Assembly: GCA_018814245.1 (NCBI GenBank)
Contig: JAHIZN010000246.1
Location: 1 to 10,104, forward strand
Direction: 5' to 3'
Length of the DNA: 10,104 bases
Origin: a bacterium
GTDB lineage: Bacteria; UBA9089; CG2-30-40-21
Part shown: piece after piece, positions 1 through 6,148 of the stretch
How positions within the stretch are numbered: the stretch's first letter is position 1
Layout: the number at the start of each line of letters is the position of its first letter
The notes under the pieces: model-generated
What the model was told of the DNA's origin: nothing
Database searches by the model: none
What the model saw: the letters and a program-made list of their open reading frames with translations, nothing else
Translations under genes and position numbers: made by a program

Positions 1-1
1 A

Positions 2-101
2 AATGGAGAAAAGAAGAATTAACTGATAAAATTACAAGAATTGTTTTTTGAATCAGAGAAAGAGATTAAGATTTTTTCTCCAATTCTCCCTTTTCCCCAT
101 T
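2..101. repeat. Imperfect inverted repeat downstream of gatA
   Basis: Bases 2-20 and the reverse complement of 82-101 are similar purine-rich 19-20-mers (AATGGAGA... against AATGGGGA...), giving a ~100-bp inverted-repeat unit. There is no ORF inside. It could be a small palindromic element or chance similarity between A/G-rich tracts. The former gatA stop codon (107-109) lies just outside it. Confidence 0.3.
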
Positions 102-148
102 TCCCCTTATCTTACACATTTGTATAGCTGAATAGTTACCTCCTTTTT

Positions 149-277
149 TTCATAGGCATACGCAACCTCATACAATTGGGCAGACACATAGGTCTGCCCC
201 TACTTCATAGGCATACGCAACCTCATGCAATTGGGCAGACACATAGGTCTGTACCTACTTCATAGGAATACGCAGCC
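149..277. repeat. 55-bp tandem duplication of the gatA 3' end carrying a GTAG hairpin
   Basis: A 19-nt piece of gatA coding sequence (on the minus strand GGTTGCGTATGCCTATGAA) occurs at 149-167 and 204-222 and, as the diverged in-gene copy, at 259-277. The copies are separated by two near-identical 36-nt segments (168-203 and 223-258), giving a 55-bp period. Each 36-mer contains a palindrome with 8-bp arms GGGCAGAC/GTCTGCCC. It is perfect at 178-199 and mutated at 233-254. Bases 178-203 recur exactly at 9805-9830, so the hairpin is a dispersed element and the flanking 19-mer is duplicated host gene sequence. Confidence 0.9.
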
Positions 278-1677
278 TGCAATATTTTCCCCTCTCCAAA
301 TACAGGACCTAAGAGCTGCAGCCCTACTGGCAAGCCATCACTCAAGCCACAGGGGACAGAGATACCGGGTATGCCGGCCAGATTGGCTGAGATAGTAAAA
401 ATGTCTGAAATATACATCTTGAGCGGATCATCTATCTTTTCCCCGAGCTTAAAGGCAACTGTTGGCGAGGTTGGGGTAAGGATGATATCACATTTCTTAA
501 ACCCTTCCTCAAAATCATTCTTTATCAGGGTTCGCACCCTTTGTGCCTGAAGATAATAGGCATCATAATAGCCTGAGGAAAGGGCATAGGTGCCCAGCAT
601 TATCCTTCTTTTTACCTCTGCACCAAAGCCATTTGATCTGGTAAGTCTATACATATCAAGGAGGTTCTCTGCTTCCTCTGCCCGGTATCCATATTGGACA
701 CCATCATATCTGGCAAGGTTTGAGCTTGCTTCAGAGGTAGCAAGGATGTAATAAACAGCTATTGCATATTTGGTATGGGGCAAAGATATATCCACACATT
801 CTGCCCCAAGTCCTGAAAACACGGCGATGGACTCTTGTATCCTCTTTTCCACACCAGGATCTAATCCCTCACAAAAGTATTCTTTAGGGATGCCGATCTT
901 CATGCCGGCAATATCAGTAGTTAAAAATTTGGTATAATCAGGCAGGTCAATATTTATTGATGTAGAATCCTTTGGGTCATAGCCGGCTAATACATTTAGC
1001 AACAAGGCACAATCCCTGACATCCTTAGACAATGGACCTATTTGATCAAGGGATGAGGCAAAGGCAATCAATCCATATCGAGAAATCAACCCGTATGTAG
1101 GCTTCATCCCCACTACCCCGCAAAAGGATGCAGGCTGACGAATAGAGCCGCCTGTATCTGAACCTATGGCAAGGGTTGCTTCGCAAGATGCAACCACTGC
1201 GGCTGAACCACCGCTTGAGCCGCCAGGTGCCCTTTGCAAATCCCATGGATTATGGGTTGGTCCAAAGGCTGAATTTTCTGTAGACGAACCCATGGCAAAC
1301 TCATCCATATTGGTTTTTCCAATAATTACCATATTTGCCTTTTTCAGCCTTTCGATAACCGTGGCATCGTAAGCCGGCTTAAACCCATTAATAATTTTGG
1401 ATGCACAGGTGGTTGGAATGGATTTGGTACAGATATTATCCTTGATGGCAACAGGAATACCAGCTAATGGTGGTAATTCTTCACCTCGCAATATCTTTTC
1501 ATCTACTCGAATGGCTTGCTCCATTGCCTGCTCAAAGGTAGTCGCAATATAGGCATGAATATTTGGCTCTGTTTCTTCAATTCGGGCAATCACACTTTTA
1601 GTTACTTCCAGACAGCTAACCTGTCTGGACCTAAGTAATTTCTGGATTTGTTGTGCGGTAAGCTTATATAATTCCAT
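223..1677 (-). CDS. gatA: Glutamyl-tRNA(Gln)/aspartyl-tRNA(Asn) amidotransferase subunit A
   Basis: This is the amidase subunit of GatCAB, which frees ammonia from glutamine so that GatB can amidate misacylated Glu-tRNA(Gln) or Asp-tRNA(Asn). The 484-residue protein has the amidase-signature Ser-cisSer-Lys triad at Lys79 (AIKD), Ser154 (PGGSSGGS) and Ser178 (SDTGGS), the positions usual for GatA. The ATG at 1677 follows a good Shine-Dalgarno (GAGGAG, about 5 nt upstream). gatC lies 122 bp upstream in the same direction; gatB is not in the window. Odd: after AAYSYE (Glu473) the frame enters an inserted hairpin repeat and ends in VGTDLCVCPIA. The original 3' end can still be read at 107-167 and would give YAYEKKEVTIQLYKCVR, about 486 residues in all. 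The enzyme is probably active, because the altered tail lies beyond the catalytic core. Confidence 0.97.
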   Translation of the reverse strand: MELYKLTAQQIQKLLRSRQVSCLEVTKSVIARIEETEPNIHAYIATTFEQAMEQAIRVDEKILRGEELPPLAGIPVAIKDNICTKSIPTTCASKIINGFKPAYDATVIERLKKANMVIIGKTNMDEFAMGSSTENSAFGPTHNPWDLQRAPGGSSGGSAAVVASCEATLAIGSDTGGSIRQPASFCGVVGMKPTYGLISRYGLIAFASSLDQIGPLSKDVRDCALLLNVLAGYDPKDSTSINIDLPDYTKFLTTDIAGMKIGIPKEYFCEGLDPGVEKRIQESIAVFSGLGAECVDISLPHTKYAIAVYYILATSEASSNLARYDGVQYGYRAEEAENLLDMYRLTRSNGFGAEVKRRIMLGTYALSSGYYDAYYLQAQRVRTLIKNDFEEGFKKCDIILTPTSPTVAFKLGEKIDDPLKMYISDIFTISANLAGIPGISVPCGLSDGLPVGLQLLGPVFGEGKILQAAYSYEVGTDLCVCPIA

Positions 1678-1691
1678 TGATACTCCTCAGG

Positions 1692-1802
1692 TAAGCGTTC
1701 AGCCGTCAGCTAAAATCTCACTGCAAATTAAAATTTACGATTACATTTACCCATTGTTTCTTGCTCTTAACTGACTGCTGATAGCTGATAGCTGAACGCT
1801 TA
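1692..1802. mobile_element. 111-bp element with terminal inverted repeats between gatC and gatA
   Basis: The ends, 1692-1712 (TAAGCGTTCAGCCGTCAGCT) and the reverse complement of 1782-1802 (TAAGCGTTCAGCTATCAGCT), match at all but two positions over 21 bp. The ~70-bp centre is AT-rich and non-coding. The outermost three bases of the right arm, read on the minus strand, are the TAA stop codon of gatC. No clear target duplication is visible. The arms also carry GCTATCA/GCTGATA sub-repeats. A MITE or palindromic intergenic element fits best. Confidence 0.6.
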
Positions 1803-2099
1803 TTCCATCACACTGGGGACAACAAAATAACCATCCCTTTGCTGCGGAGCATTGGCTAAAGCATTTATATTTGATGAATCAGAATCTTTGGCAGTGGAAA
1901 GAAAATCCTCACGGAATATATTTTCCATAGGTATGGGATGAGATGTGGGCAGGATATTAGATGTGTCCAATTCACTCATCAATGACACATGGGTCAGGAT
2001 GTCTGTCAACTGTCGGGCATACATCCCTTTTTCTATTTCAGTCAGCTCCAGCATGGCTAATTGAGCAATATATTCTACCCTTTCGTGGGTTATGTTCAT
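1800..2099 (-). CDS. gatC: Glutamyl-tRNA(Gln)/aspartyl-tRNA(Asn) amidotransferase subunit C
   Basis: This is the small GatC subunit that wraps around and stabilises the GatA-GatB interface. The 99-residue product begins MNITHERVEYIAQLAMLELT, matching the family N-terminus, and ends with the family-typical ALANAPQQRDGYFVVPSVME. The start was put at 2099 rather than the in-frame ATG at 2117. AAGGA at 2108-2112 lies 8 nt before 2099, whereas no ribosome site precedes 2117, and the family begins at this second Met. The stop codon coincides with the end of the TIR element at 1692-1802. The order gatC-gatA agrees with a gat operon. Confidence 0.93.
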   Translation of the reverse strand: MNITHERVEYIAQLAMLELTEIEKGMYARQLTDILTHVSLMSELDTSNILPTSHPIPMENIFREDFLSTAKDSDSSNINALANAPQQRDGYFVVPSVME

Positions 2100-2116
2100 G
2101 ATAATGTTCCTTGTCA

Positions 2117-2224
2117 TTATGGACTGCTTAGCTTAGCTTCTTTTCTATCTTGATAAGCAAAATATACAGCTAATGGAAGACATATTACGATCAACCCTCC
2201 CAATATGATATAGATAGCCTCCAT
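2117..2224 (-). CDS. 35-residue single-span membrane peptide
   Basis: The peptide starts MEAIYIILGGLIVICLPLAV, followed by YFAYQDRKEAKLSSP. It has one hydrophobic span (about residues 3-25) and then a basic, polar tail, so it should be inner-membrane with a cytoplasmic C-terminus. The ATG at 2224 is preceded by a strong AAAGGAGG about 7 nt upstream, the best ribosome site in this part of the window, so it is likely translated. The stop codon lies 17 bp before the gatC start, so the two are probably co-transcribed. I do not recognise the family. Small accessory subunits of transporters can look like this, but nothing here proves that. Confidence 0.6.
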   Translation of the reverse strand: MEAIYIILGGLIVICLPLAVYFAYQDRKEAKLSSP

Positions 2225-2226
2225 GA

Positions 2227-2329
2227 TTAATCCTCCTTTTCTGGAGTAATAAAATAAGCTATTACGCCTAATCCCATTGCTAAACAAAAACCAGTTATCC
2301 ATAAAAATAACCTGCTCCGTCAGGTTCAT
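2227..2329 (-). pseudogene. Frameshifted small membrane ORF upstream of the 35-residue peptide
   Basis: The frame open from 2319 to 2227 reads RSRLFLWITGFCLAMGLGVI and then AYFITPEKED-stop, a convincing membrane span with a charged tail, but it has no start codon of its own. An ATG at 2329 (MNL) lies in another frame. Removing one base near 2320 would join them into a ~33-residue protein, MNLRSRLFLWITG... Its stop codon is immediately upstream of the next ATG and its last codons lie in that gene's ribosome site, as expected of a coupled pair. It may be a recent frameshift, a sequencing error or a chance frame. Confidence 0.35.
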
Positions 2330-2423
2330 TTTTCTTGTTAGGCTTTGATTTGCTGGCTTTTTCTTTTGGTTTACTGAACTATTGTGAATTCAATATTCAA
2401 GGTCTATTACCGATAATTAGTTT

Positions 2424-2597
2424 TTATGCGACTTTCTTGCATTTCAACATTCGGGGTTGTCGTGAAATAAGCCTTTCTGGATGTTTTCTCTGTTCCTTGC
2501 AAATATGCTCAATATGTTTCTTAACATTGCTCCCAAATTCCTCTTCTATCTGGTGTCGCACTTTACGAACTTCTTCAACAATAGGATCTTTTATCAT
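2424..2597 (-). CDS. Small antitoxin-like partner of the PIN-domain toxin
   Basis: This is a 57-residue charged protein, MIKDPIVEEVRKVRHQIEEE... to ...MLKCKKVA. The opening (M-x-K/D-P-I-V-E-E-V-R-x-x-R) is typical of short proteins encoded beside PIN toxins and often treated as the antitoxin half. The middle is predicted helical (QIEEEFGSNVKKHIEHICKE), with a basic C-terminus. The ATG at 2597 is chosen because GGAGG lies 6-7 nt upstream and because the PIN gene's TAA (2599-2601) sits between that site and the ATG, which implies translational coupling. The longer in-frame extension runs into PIN coding sequence. Its antitoxin role is inferred from gene position. Since the toxin is broken, it may now be an orphan. 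Confidence 0.7.
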   Translation of the reverse strand: MIKDPIVEEVRKVRHQIEEEFGSNVKKHIEHICKEQRKHPERLISRQPRMLKCKKVA

Positions 2598-2598
2598 G

Positions 2599-3192
2599 TT
2601 ATACCTCCATAAGTTCTTCTGGTGTACAAATAATTGGAGTAGCAAATCCATGTTTGTCATTGATTCTCTCAACAATGCCTCGCACTCGTCCTCCAGTGAT
2701 ATGTGTACAATTCCATGTTACGAGATAGTCAAGCCCGTGATATACAGCAACTGCAATATGGAAAGCATCTGTTCTTGCCTTCTCGGGAATTCCAATAGCA
2801 TCAAAGTACTCAAGTCCAAGATTGACAATTGGTTGTACTACTTCCAAAAGAGGTATTCTTTCGACAGGCTGTTACGGAATAGGAATTCGGCACTATGAGC
2901 ATACAGTATGTTGTGCTAATTTCATCAGCAGACACTACATATGGTAGGGTGTTGGCACCGATTATCAGTTCCGTAACAGCCTTTCGACAGATTTGATTCT
3001 TTTATCCGATGCCTTTGGGTTACCTCGTGAGATTTCGTCTAATACGAATTGTGAAATAAAAAGTGAACATTTTGGCAATATGTTTTTCCACCACTCCCGA
3101 GTTAACTCTTGATGTGCAGCAACAATCAAATCGCGACTTGGTCTGCTATTATGATAGCTTATAACTGTTGATTCTATATATACTGTTGGCAT
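2599..3192 (-). pseudogene. PIN-domain (VapC-like) ribonuclease toxin, split by a MITE
   Basis: The N-terminal part (MPTVYIESTVISYHNSRPSR... FVLDEISRGNPKAS ...KSVE) and the C-terminal part (RIPLLEVVQPIVNLG... KARTDAFHIAVAVYHGLDYL, TWNCTHI, ICTPEELMEV) form one PIN protein interrupted by 2866-2982. The acidic metal-site residues of this subfamily can be seen: Glu in VYIES, Glu in DEISRG, Asp in TDAFHIA and Asp in GLDYL. Removing the element and one copy of the 6-bp duplication restores an uninterrupted 156-residue frame (471 nt with stop). At present the first part stops inside the element at 2965 and the second part lacks a good start. Start: the Met at 3192 fits the family; an in-frame ATG at 3216 would add eight residues. 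Neither has a strong ribosome site. Confidence 0.9.
2866..2982. mobile_element. 117-bp MITE-like element inside the PIN gene, with 6-bp target duplication
   Basis: The ends AGGCTGTTACGGAA (2866-2879) and TTCCGTAACAGCCT (2969-2982) are perfect 14-bp inverted repeats. The direct repeat TTCGAC flanks it at 2860-2865 and 2983-2988. There is no ORF. The interior is unrelated to the second copy at 9033-9161, which shares only the ends. This points to non-autonomous DNA elements moved in trans by a transposase that recognises the termini. Confidence 0.9.
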
Positions 3193-3216
3193 AGTAAATT
3201 CACTGTTTTTTGTCAT

Positions 3217-3579
3217 TTTTTCTATCTTTTATTCTTTAGGAGCACAAAATATATTCTTTAATCGAAACACCTTTGACTGTTATGTCTAACGATAAACTCA
3301 CTGACGAATACCATGCATGGTGTCAGACTGTGTGAAAACTTTGAATTTGGACATCAATACCACAACATATTGTGGTATTGCGTAAGCTTACTACTTTATG
3401 CTGTAGGGGGCAATTATCGTGAAATTGAGTTTTCACACAGTCTGCTGTTAAAGAACATGAATCCGATTTGAATATCTCAAACCAAACACATGCTCAAAAA
3501 GCGTCCCGCGGTACTCTTTTATTATAGTTCTTTGTTTGCATCTCACATGACCTATTTTACGGTTAATTGTACAAAAAAA
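3217..3579. other. Gene-free stretch between the PIN gene and tRNA-Gly
   Basis: No convincing gene is present on either strand. The only structure is the TIR element at 3324-3444. The remainder is AT-rich, and the short frames overlapping the tRNA are not coding. A poly-A run at 3573-3579 (poly-T on the minus strand) directly follows the tRNA 3' end and could help end its transcription. Confidence 0.6.
3324..3444. mobile_element. 121-bp MITE-like element with 17-bp perfect TIRs and an internal hairpin
   Basis: CAGACTGTGTGAAAACT at 3324-3340 is the exact reverse complement of 3428-3444. In the interior, 3355-3380 is a second perfect palindrome with 11-bp arms (CAATACCACAA / TTGTGGTATTG) and a 4-nt loop. 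There is no ORF and no obvious target duplication. The termini differ from the AGGCTGTTACGGAA family, so this is a second, unrelated element type. The TIRs may be those of a full-length insertion sequence elsewhere in the genome. Confidence 0.75.
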
Positions 3580-3654
3580 TGGAGCGGCCGATGGGACTCG
3601 AACCCACGACGTCAAGCTTGGGAAGCTTGCATTCTACCACTGAATTACAGCCGC
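3580..3654 (-). tRNA. tRNA-Gly (anticodon CCC), CCA encoded
   Basis: Read on the minus strand from 3654. The acceptor 5' strand GCGGCTG pairs with CGGCCGC (one G-U), followed by discriminator T and encoded CCA (3580-3582). The D-arm is ATTC-AGTGGTA-GAAT. The anticodon arm is CAAGC-TTCCCAA-GCTTG, putting CCC at 34-36, which reads GGG codons. The variable loop is five bases, and the T-arm GTGGG-TTCGAGT-CCCAT has the canonical TTCGA. Length is 75 nt with CCA. It stands alone, followed by a T-run on its own strand. Confidence 0.97.
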
Positions 3655-3672
3655 TCGTTTACTATTTTTTAG

Positions 3673-3748
3673 TGGTAGTCGCAGGCTTTAACCTGCGTAA
3701 AATAACACAACTTAAAAGAGGGAGCCCCTCTGGCAGTTGCGACTACCA
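3673..3748. repeat. 76-bp palindromic element just upstream of tRNA-Gly
   Basis: TGGTAGTCGCA (3673-3683) is reverse-complemented at 3738-3748. Two smaller hairpins are nested inside: GCAGG-CTTTAA-CCTGC (3681-3696) and a GAGGG/CCCTC hairpin near 3718-3730. It has a GTAG...CTAC frame, like the other hairpins in the window. It lies between the HU/IHF-like gene and the tRNA and could act as a stem-loop 3' of that transcript, but there is no U-tract to make it a classical terminator. Confidence 0.65.
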
Positions 3749-3770
3749 ATTTCCACCAATGACTAACTTA

Positions 3771-4046
3771 TTACTCGTTTACCAATTTTTTTAGAGGCTT
3801 ACCAGGGACAAAGACAACCGTTTTATAATTAGAAATATCAATCATCTCTCCTGTAGCAAGTATTCTTCCCTTTCGTGGTGCCCTTTCCCTGACCTCAAAG
3901 CTGCCAAGCCCTCTTAGCTCTATCCTTTTTTCAGTACACAACCCATTTTTCATGGCAGCAAGGATTAAATCTATAATAAACAAGACATCCTTAGTCGAAA
4001 GCCCTGTTTTGGAAGCAACCAAAGTACCCAACTCATTTTTATTCAT
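3771..4046 (-). CDS. HU/IHF-family nucleoid DNA-binding protein
   Basis: This 91-residue protein has the bacterial DNA-binding fold: helical N-terminus (MNKNELGTLVASKTGLSTKD), signature RGLGSFEVRERAPRKGR at 45-61, then the beta-arm and a C-terminal VFVPGKPLKKLVN. HU/IHF proteins dimerise and bend DNA, with a proline at the tip of each arm (Pro63 in E. coli HU, in the motif RNP) intercalating between base pairs. Here the motif is RILATGE, so both Asn and Pro are absent. The gene overlaps the upstream DUF502 gene by ATGA and has AAGGGA about 5-7 nt before its ATG, so the two are co-translated. It cannot be assigned to HU, IHF-alpha or IHF-beta from this sequence alone. Confidence 0.92.
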   Translation of the reverse strand: MNKNELGTLVASKTGLSTKDVLFIIDLILAAMKNGLCTEKRIELRGLGSFEVRERAPRKGRILATGEMIDISNYKTVVFVPGKPLKKLVNE

Positions 4047-4726
4047 TCTGTTCCCTTTCCATTTGCCACTTCCGGAGAGATAAATCCACCAGAGATAACT
4101 AACTTTAAGCCGTCCTCAACGCTTATCTCCAATGGAATAATATCCTTTGCCGGAACAATGAGCATAAATCCAGAGGCAATATTTAAGGCTGTGGGCAGAT
4201 AAATATTAACCATCCTTTCTCCAGTAATGACACCAATGGTCTGATTATTCTCTGCCGTAATAAAACCTACAGAAAACACACCTTTTCTTGGATATTCCAC
4301 CAAAACTACTCTGGTAAAGGAGTTTTTGCCCTTGGAAAAAAGGATCTCCATAAGCTGTTTTATTGCCCCATAAAAATTACTGATCAAGGGCAGCTTGATT
4401 AAAAAGGTCTCAAACCAAACAAAAATTGTCCGTCCAAAGATGTTGGCTGTTAAAATACCAATCAGGGTAATGATTATCAAGACACAAAGTATTCCAAAAC
4501 CAATACCCATGACATCAAATAATATCAGCCATGCCCCAGAGATTTTCACATGAAAAAATGTTTCTAATAAAAAAAGAAATGGACTACTAAGAAGCTTAAG
4601 TAAAATCTTCATGGCTATTGTCATTAAAAAGATAGTAGCCATAACTGGTACAATAGTCAGGAATCCAGTAATAAAATATGCTTTTAATTGTGTTTTCCAC
4701 GGTATATTTTTCATAGCATTACTCAT
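4043..4726 (-). CDS. DUF502 family integral membrane protein
   Basis: This is a 227-residue membrane protein of the DUF502 family (function unknown). A short cytoplasmic N-terminus precedes TM1 (about 17-40, with TGFLTIVPVMATIF), then a second hydrophobic region (about 64-95, ending in LIGILTANIFGR). After that comes the family hallmark KLPLISNFYGAIKQ and a soluble beta-rich C-terminal domain (about 137-225, with VGFITAEN, VNIYLPTALNIASGFMLIVP). It is the first gene of a pair with the HU/IHF-like protein. Neither the ATG at 4726 nor the one at 4714 has a ribosome site, and the predicted transcription start falls on the 4726 ATG. Confidence 0.93.
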   Translation of the reverse strand: MSNAMKNIPWKTQLKAYFITGFLTIVPVMATIFLMTIAMKILLKLLSSPFLFLLETFFHVKISGAWLILFDVMGIGFGILCVLIIITLIGILTANIFGRTIFVWFETFLIKLPLISNFYGAIKQLMEILFSKGKNSFTRVVLVEYPRKGVFSVGFITAENNQTIGVITGERMVNIYLPTALNIASGFMLIVPAKDIIPLEISVEDGLKLVISGGFISPEVANGKGTE

Positions 4727-4732
4727 GGAATA

Positions 4733-4761
4733 ATATTACTATACTTTTTAACTTTTGTCAA
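4733..4761 (-). promoter_or_regulatory. Sigma-70-type promoter for the DUF502/HU-like pair
   Basis: On the minus strand the -35 is TTGACA (4756-4761, perfect), the spacer is exactly 17 bp, and the -10 is TAATAT (4733-4738, one change from TATAAT). Transcription would begin about 7 nt beyond, at 4726 or within a base or two of it, which is the first base of the DUF502 ATG. It is predicted from sequence only. Confidence 0.75.
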
Positions 4762-4873
4762 GGATTTTTTGGAAACAACAGTAATCACTTGGTTGTCGGT
4801 GAGAATAGGCAATCGCAACCTTTAGCATGTGACTACTGATAATTGTGGCATTGCTAACTGTCATATCCTTTAT

Positions 4874-6148
4874 TTATAATTTTTTGAATGCCTCTTCTGC
4901 TGCACTTATGGTTTGTTCAATATTCTCAAGCGTATGTGCCAATCCTATAAACCATGCCTCAAGTCGCGATGGGGGTAGGTAGATGTTATTATTCAGCATG
5001 GAATTGAAAAATGAAGCATATTTCTGGCTGTCAGATTGCTCGGCTGTTGAATAGTTTGTTACAGCTGTATTTGTAAAAAATACAGAAAACATGGAGCCAA
5101 TACGATTAATGGTAATAGCAACGCTTGCCTTGTTTGCTGCTTCTTGTATTCCATTTACAAGTTTTACAGCATGTCCATCCAAGAAATCATATACCCCAAT
5201 AGCACTCAAAATCTTAAGGGTAACCAATCCTGCCTGCACTGCAACCGGGTTGCCGGAAAGCGTTCCTGCCTGATATACCCCTCCAAGCGGAGAAATATAT
5301 TCCATAATCTCCCTTTTTCCGCCATATGCCCCTATTGGAAAACCGCCTCCAATTATCTTGCCCAGACAGGTAATATCCGGGATAACCCCATAAATCTGTT
5401 GTGCCCCGCCATAAGAAAGCCTGAACCCAGTGATCACCTCATCAAAGATGAGCAGGCTGTTATATTGTGTGGTTATTTCCCGCAATCCTTCCAGAAACCC
5501 TTTTTGAGGCAGCACCACACCCATGTTTCCGCAAACAGGCTCAACAATTATAGCCGCAACATCTGTATCCATCACCTGTTTTACAGCCTCAATATCATTA
5601 TACGGAACAACTGTTGTATATTTGGCGATGTCTGCTGGTATACCAAGGCTATCCGGCATACCAAGTGTGGCTGCTCCGGAGCCGGCTTTAATCAACATGC
5701 TGTCTGCATGTCCGTGATAACACCCCTCAAACTTGATTATTCGATTTCTATTAGTATATCCCCTGGCAAGCCTGATGGCACTCATGACTGCTTCTGTACC
5801 AGAGCTAACCAATCTCACCTGTTCTATGCCGGGAACAGCATCCACAATGGTTTCAGCCAGTTCCACTTCCAATGCTGTTGCTGCTCCAAAACTCGTACCA
5901 TTTGATAGGGTATCTTTTACAGCACTAATCACACAAGTTTCTGCGTGACCAAGAATAATTGCACCCCATGAACATATGTAATCAATATATGAATTTCTGT
6001 CTACATCAAATATTTTTGAGCCATGCCCTCGTTCAATAAATCGGGGAGTACCGCCCACAGCCTTAAAGGCACGAACAGGGCTGTTGACCCCGCCAGGGAT
6101 GTATTTTTTTGCCTTTTCAAATAAGATGCGGGATGCTTGAATATTCAT
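4874..6148 (-). CDS. hemL: Glutamate-1-semialdehyde 2,1-aminomutase
   Basis: This PLP enzyme converts glutamate-1-semialdehyde to 5-aminolevulinate, the last step of the C5 route to heme and other tetrapyrroles. The 424 residues are full length. Seen in order: N-terminal YIPGGVNSPVRAF; the PLP phosphate-binding SSGTEA (115-120); EGCYHGHADS; LLIFDEVITGFR with Asp236 for the pyridine nitrogen; the Schiff-base Lys264 in CLGKIIGGGFPIGAYGG; and GTLSGNP. The ATG at 6148 overlaps the dapF stop (ATGA) and has GGGAGG 8 nt upstream inside dapF, so it is translationally coupled. It is a fold-type I class III aminotransferase relative. The specific SGTE and GGGFPIGAYGG motifs, together with GCYHGHAD, favour HemL over other aminotransferases. 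Confidence 0.98.
   Translation of the reverse strand: MNIQASRILFEKAKKYIPGGVNSPVRAFKAVGGTPRFIERGHGSKIFDVDRNSYIDYICSWGAIILGHAETCVISAVKDTLSNGTSFGAATALEVELAETIVDAVPGIEQVRLVSSGTEAVMSAIRLARGYTNRNRIIKFEGCYHGHADSMLIKAGSGAATLGMPDSLGIPADIAKYTTVVPYNDIEAVKQVMDTDVAAIIVEPVCGNMGVVLPQKGFLEGLREITTQYNSLLIFDEVITGFRLSYGGAQQIYGVIPDITCLGKIIGGGFPIGAYGGKREIMEYISPLGGVYQAGTLSGNPVAVQAGLVTLKILSAIGVYDFLDGHAVKLVNGIQEAANKASVAITINRIGSMFSVFFTNTAVTNYSTAEQSDSQKYASFFNSMLNNNIYLPPSRLEAWFIGLAHTLENIEQTISAAEEAFKKL

Noticed and set aside
2335..2898. 187-codon + strand frame across the PIN locus
   Set aside because: It lies opposite the PIN gene and its partner and runs into the MITE; the Cys/Ser-rich product is typical of an antisense shadow.
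3567..3794. + strand frames across tRNA-Gly
   Set aside because: They translate tRNA sequence on the opposite strand (the common WSGRWDSNPRR artefact).
4762..4873. Possible terminator or riboswitch between hemL and the DUF502 promoter
   Set aside because: Only a weak GGTTG/CAACC pairing with no U-tract and no recognisable riboswitch core.
5144..5905. Long (253-codon) open frame on the + strand
   Set aside because: Antisense to hemL, whose motifs and ribosome site are clear; the product is low-complexity, Cys/His/Ser-rich and has no family pattern.
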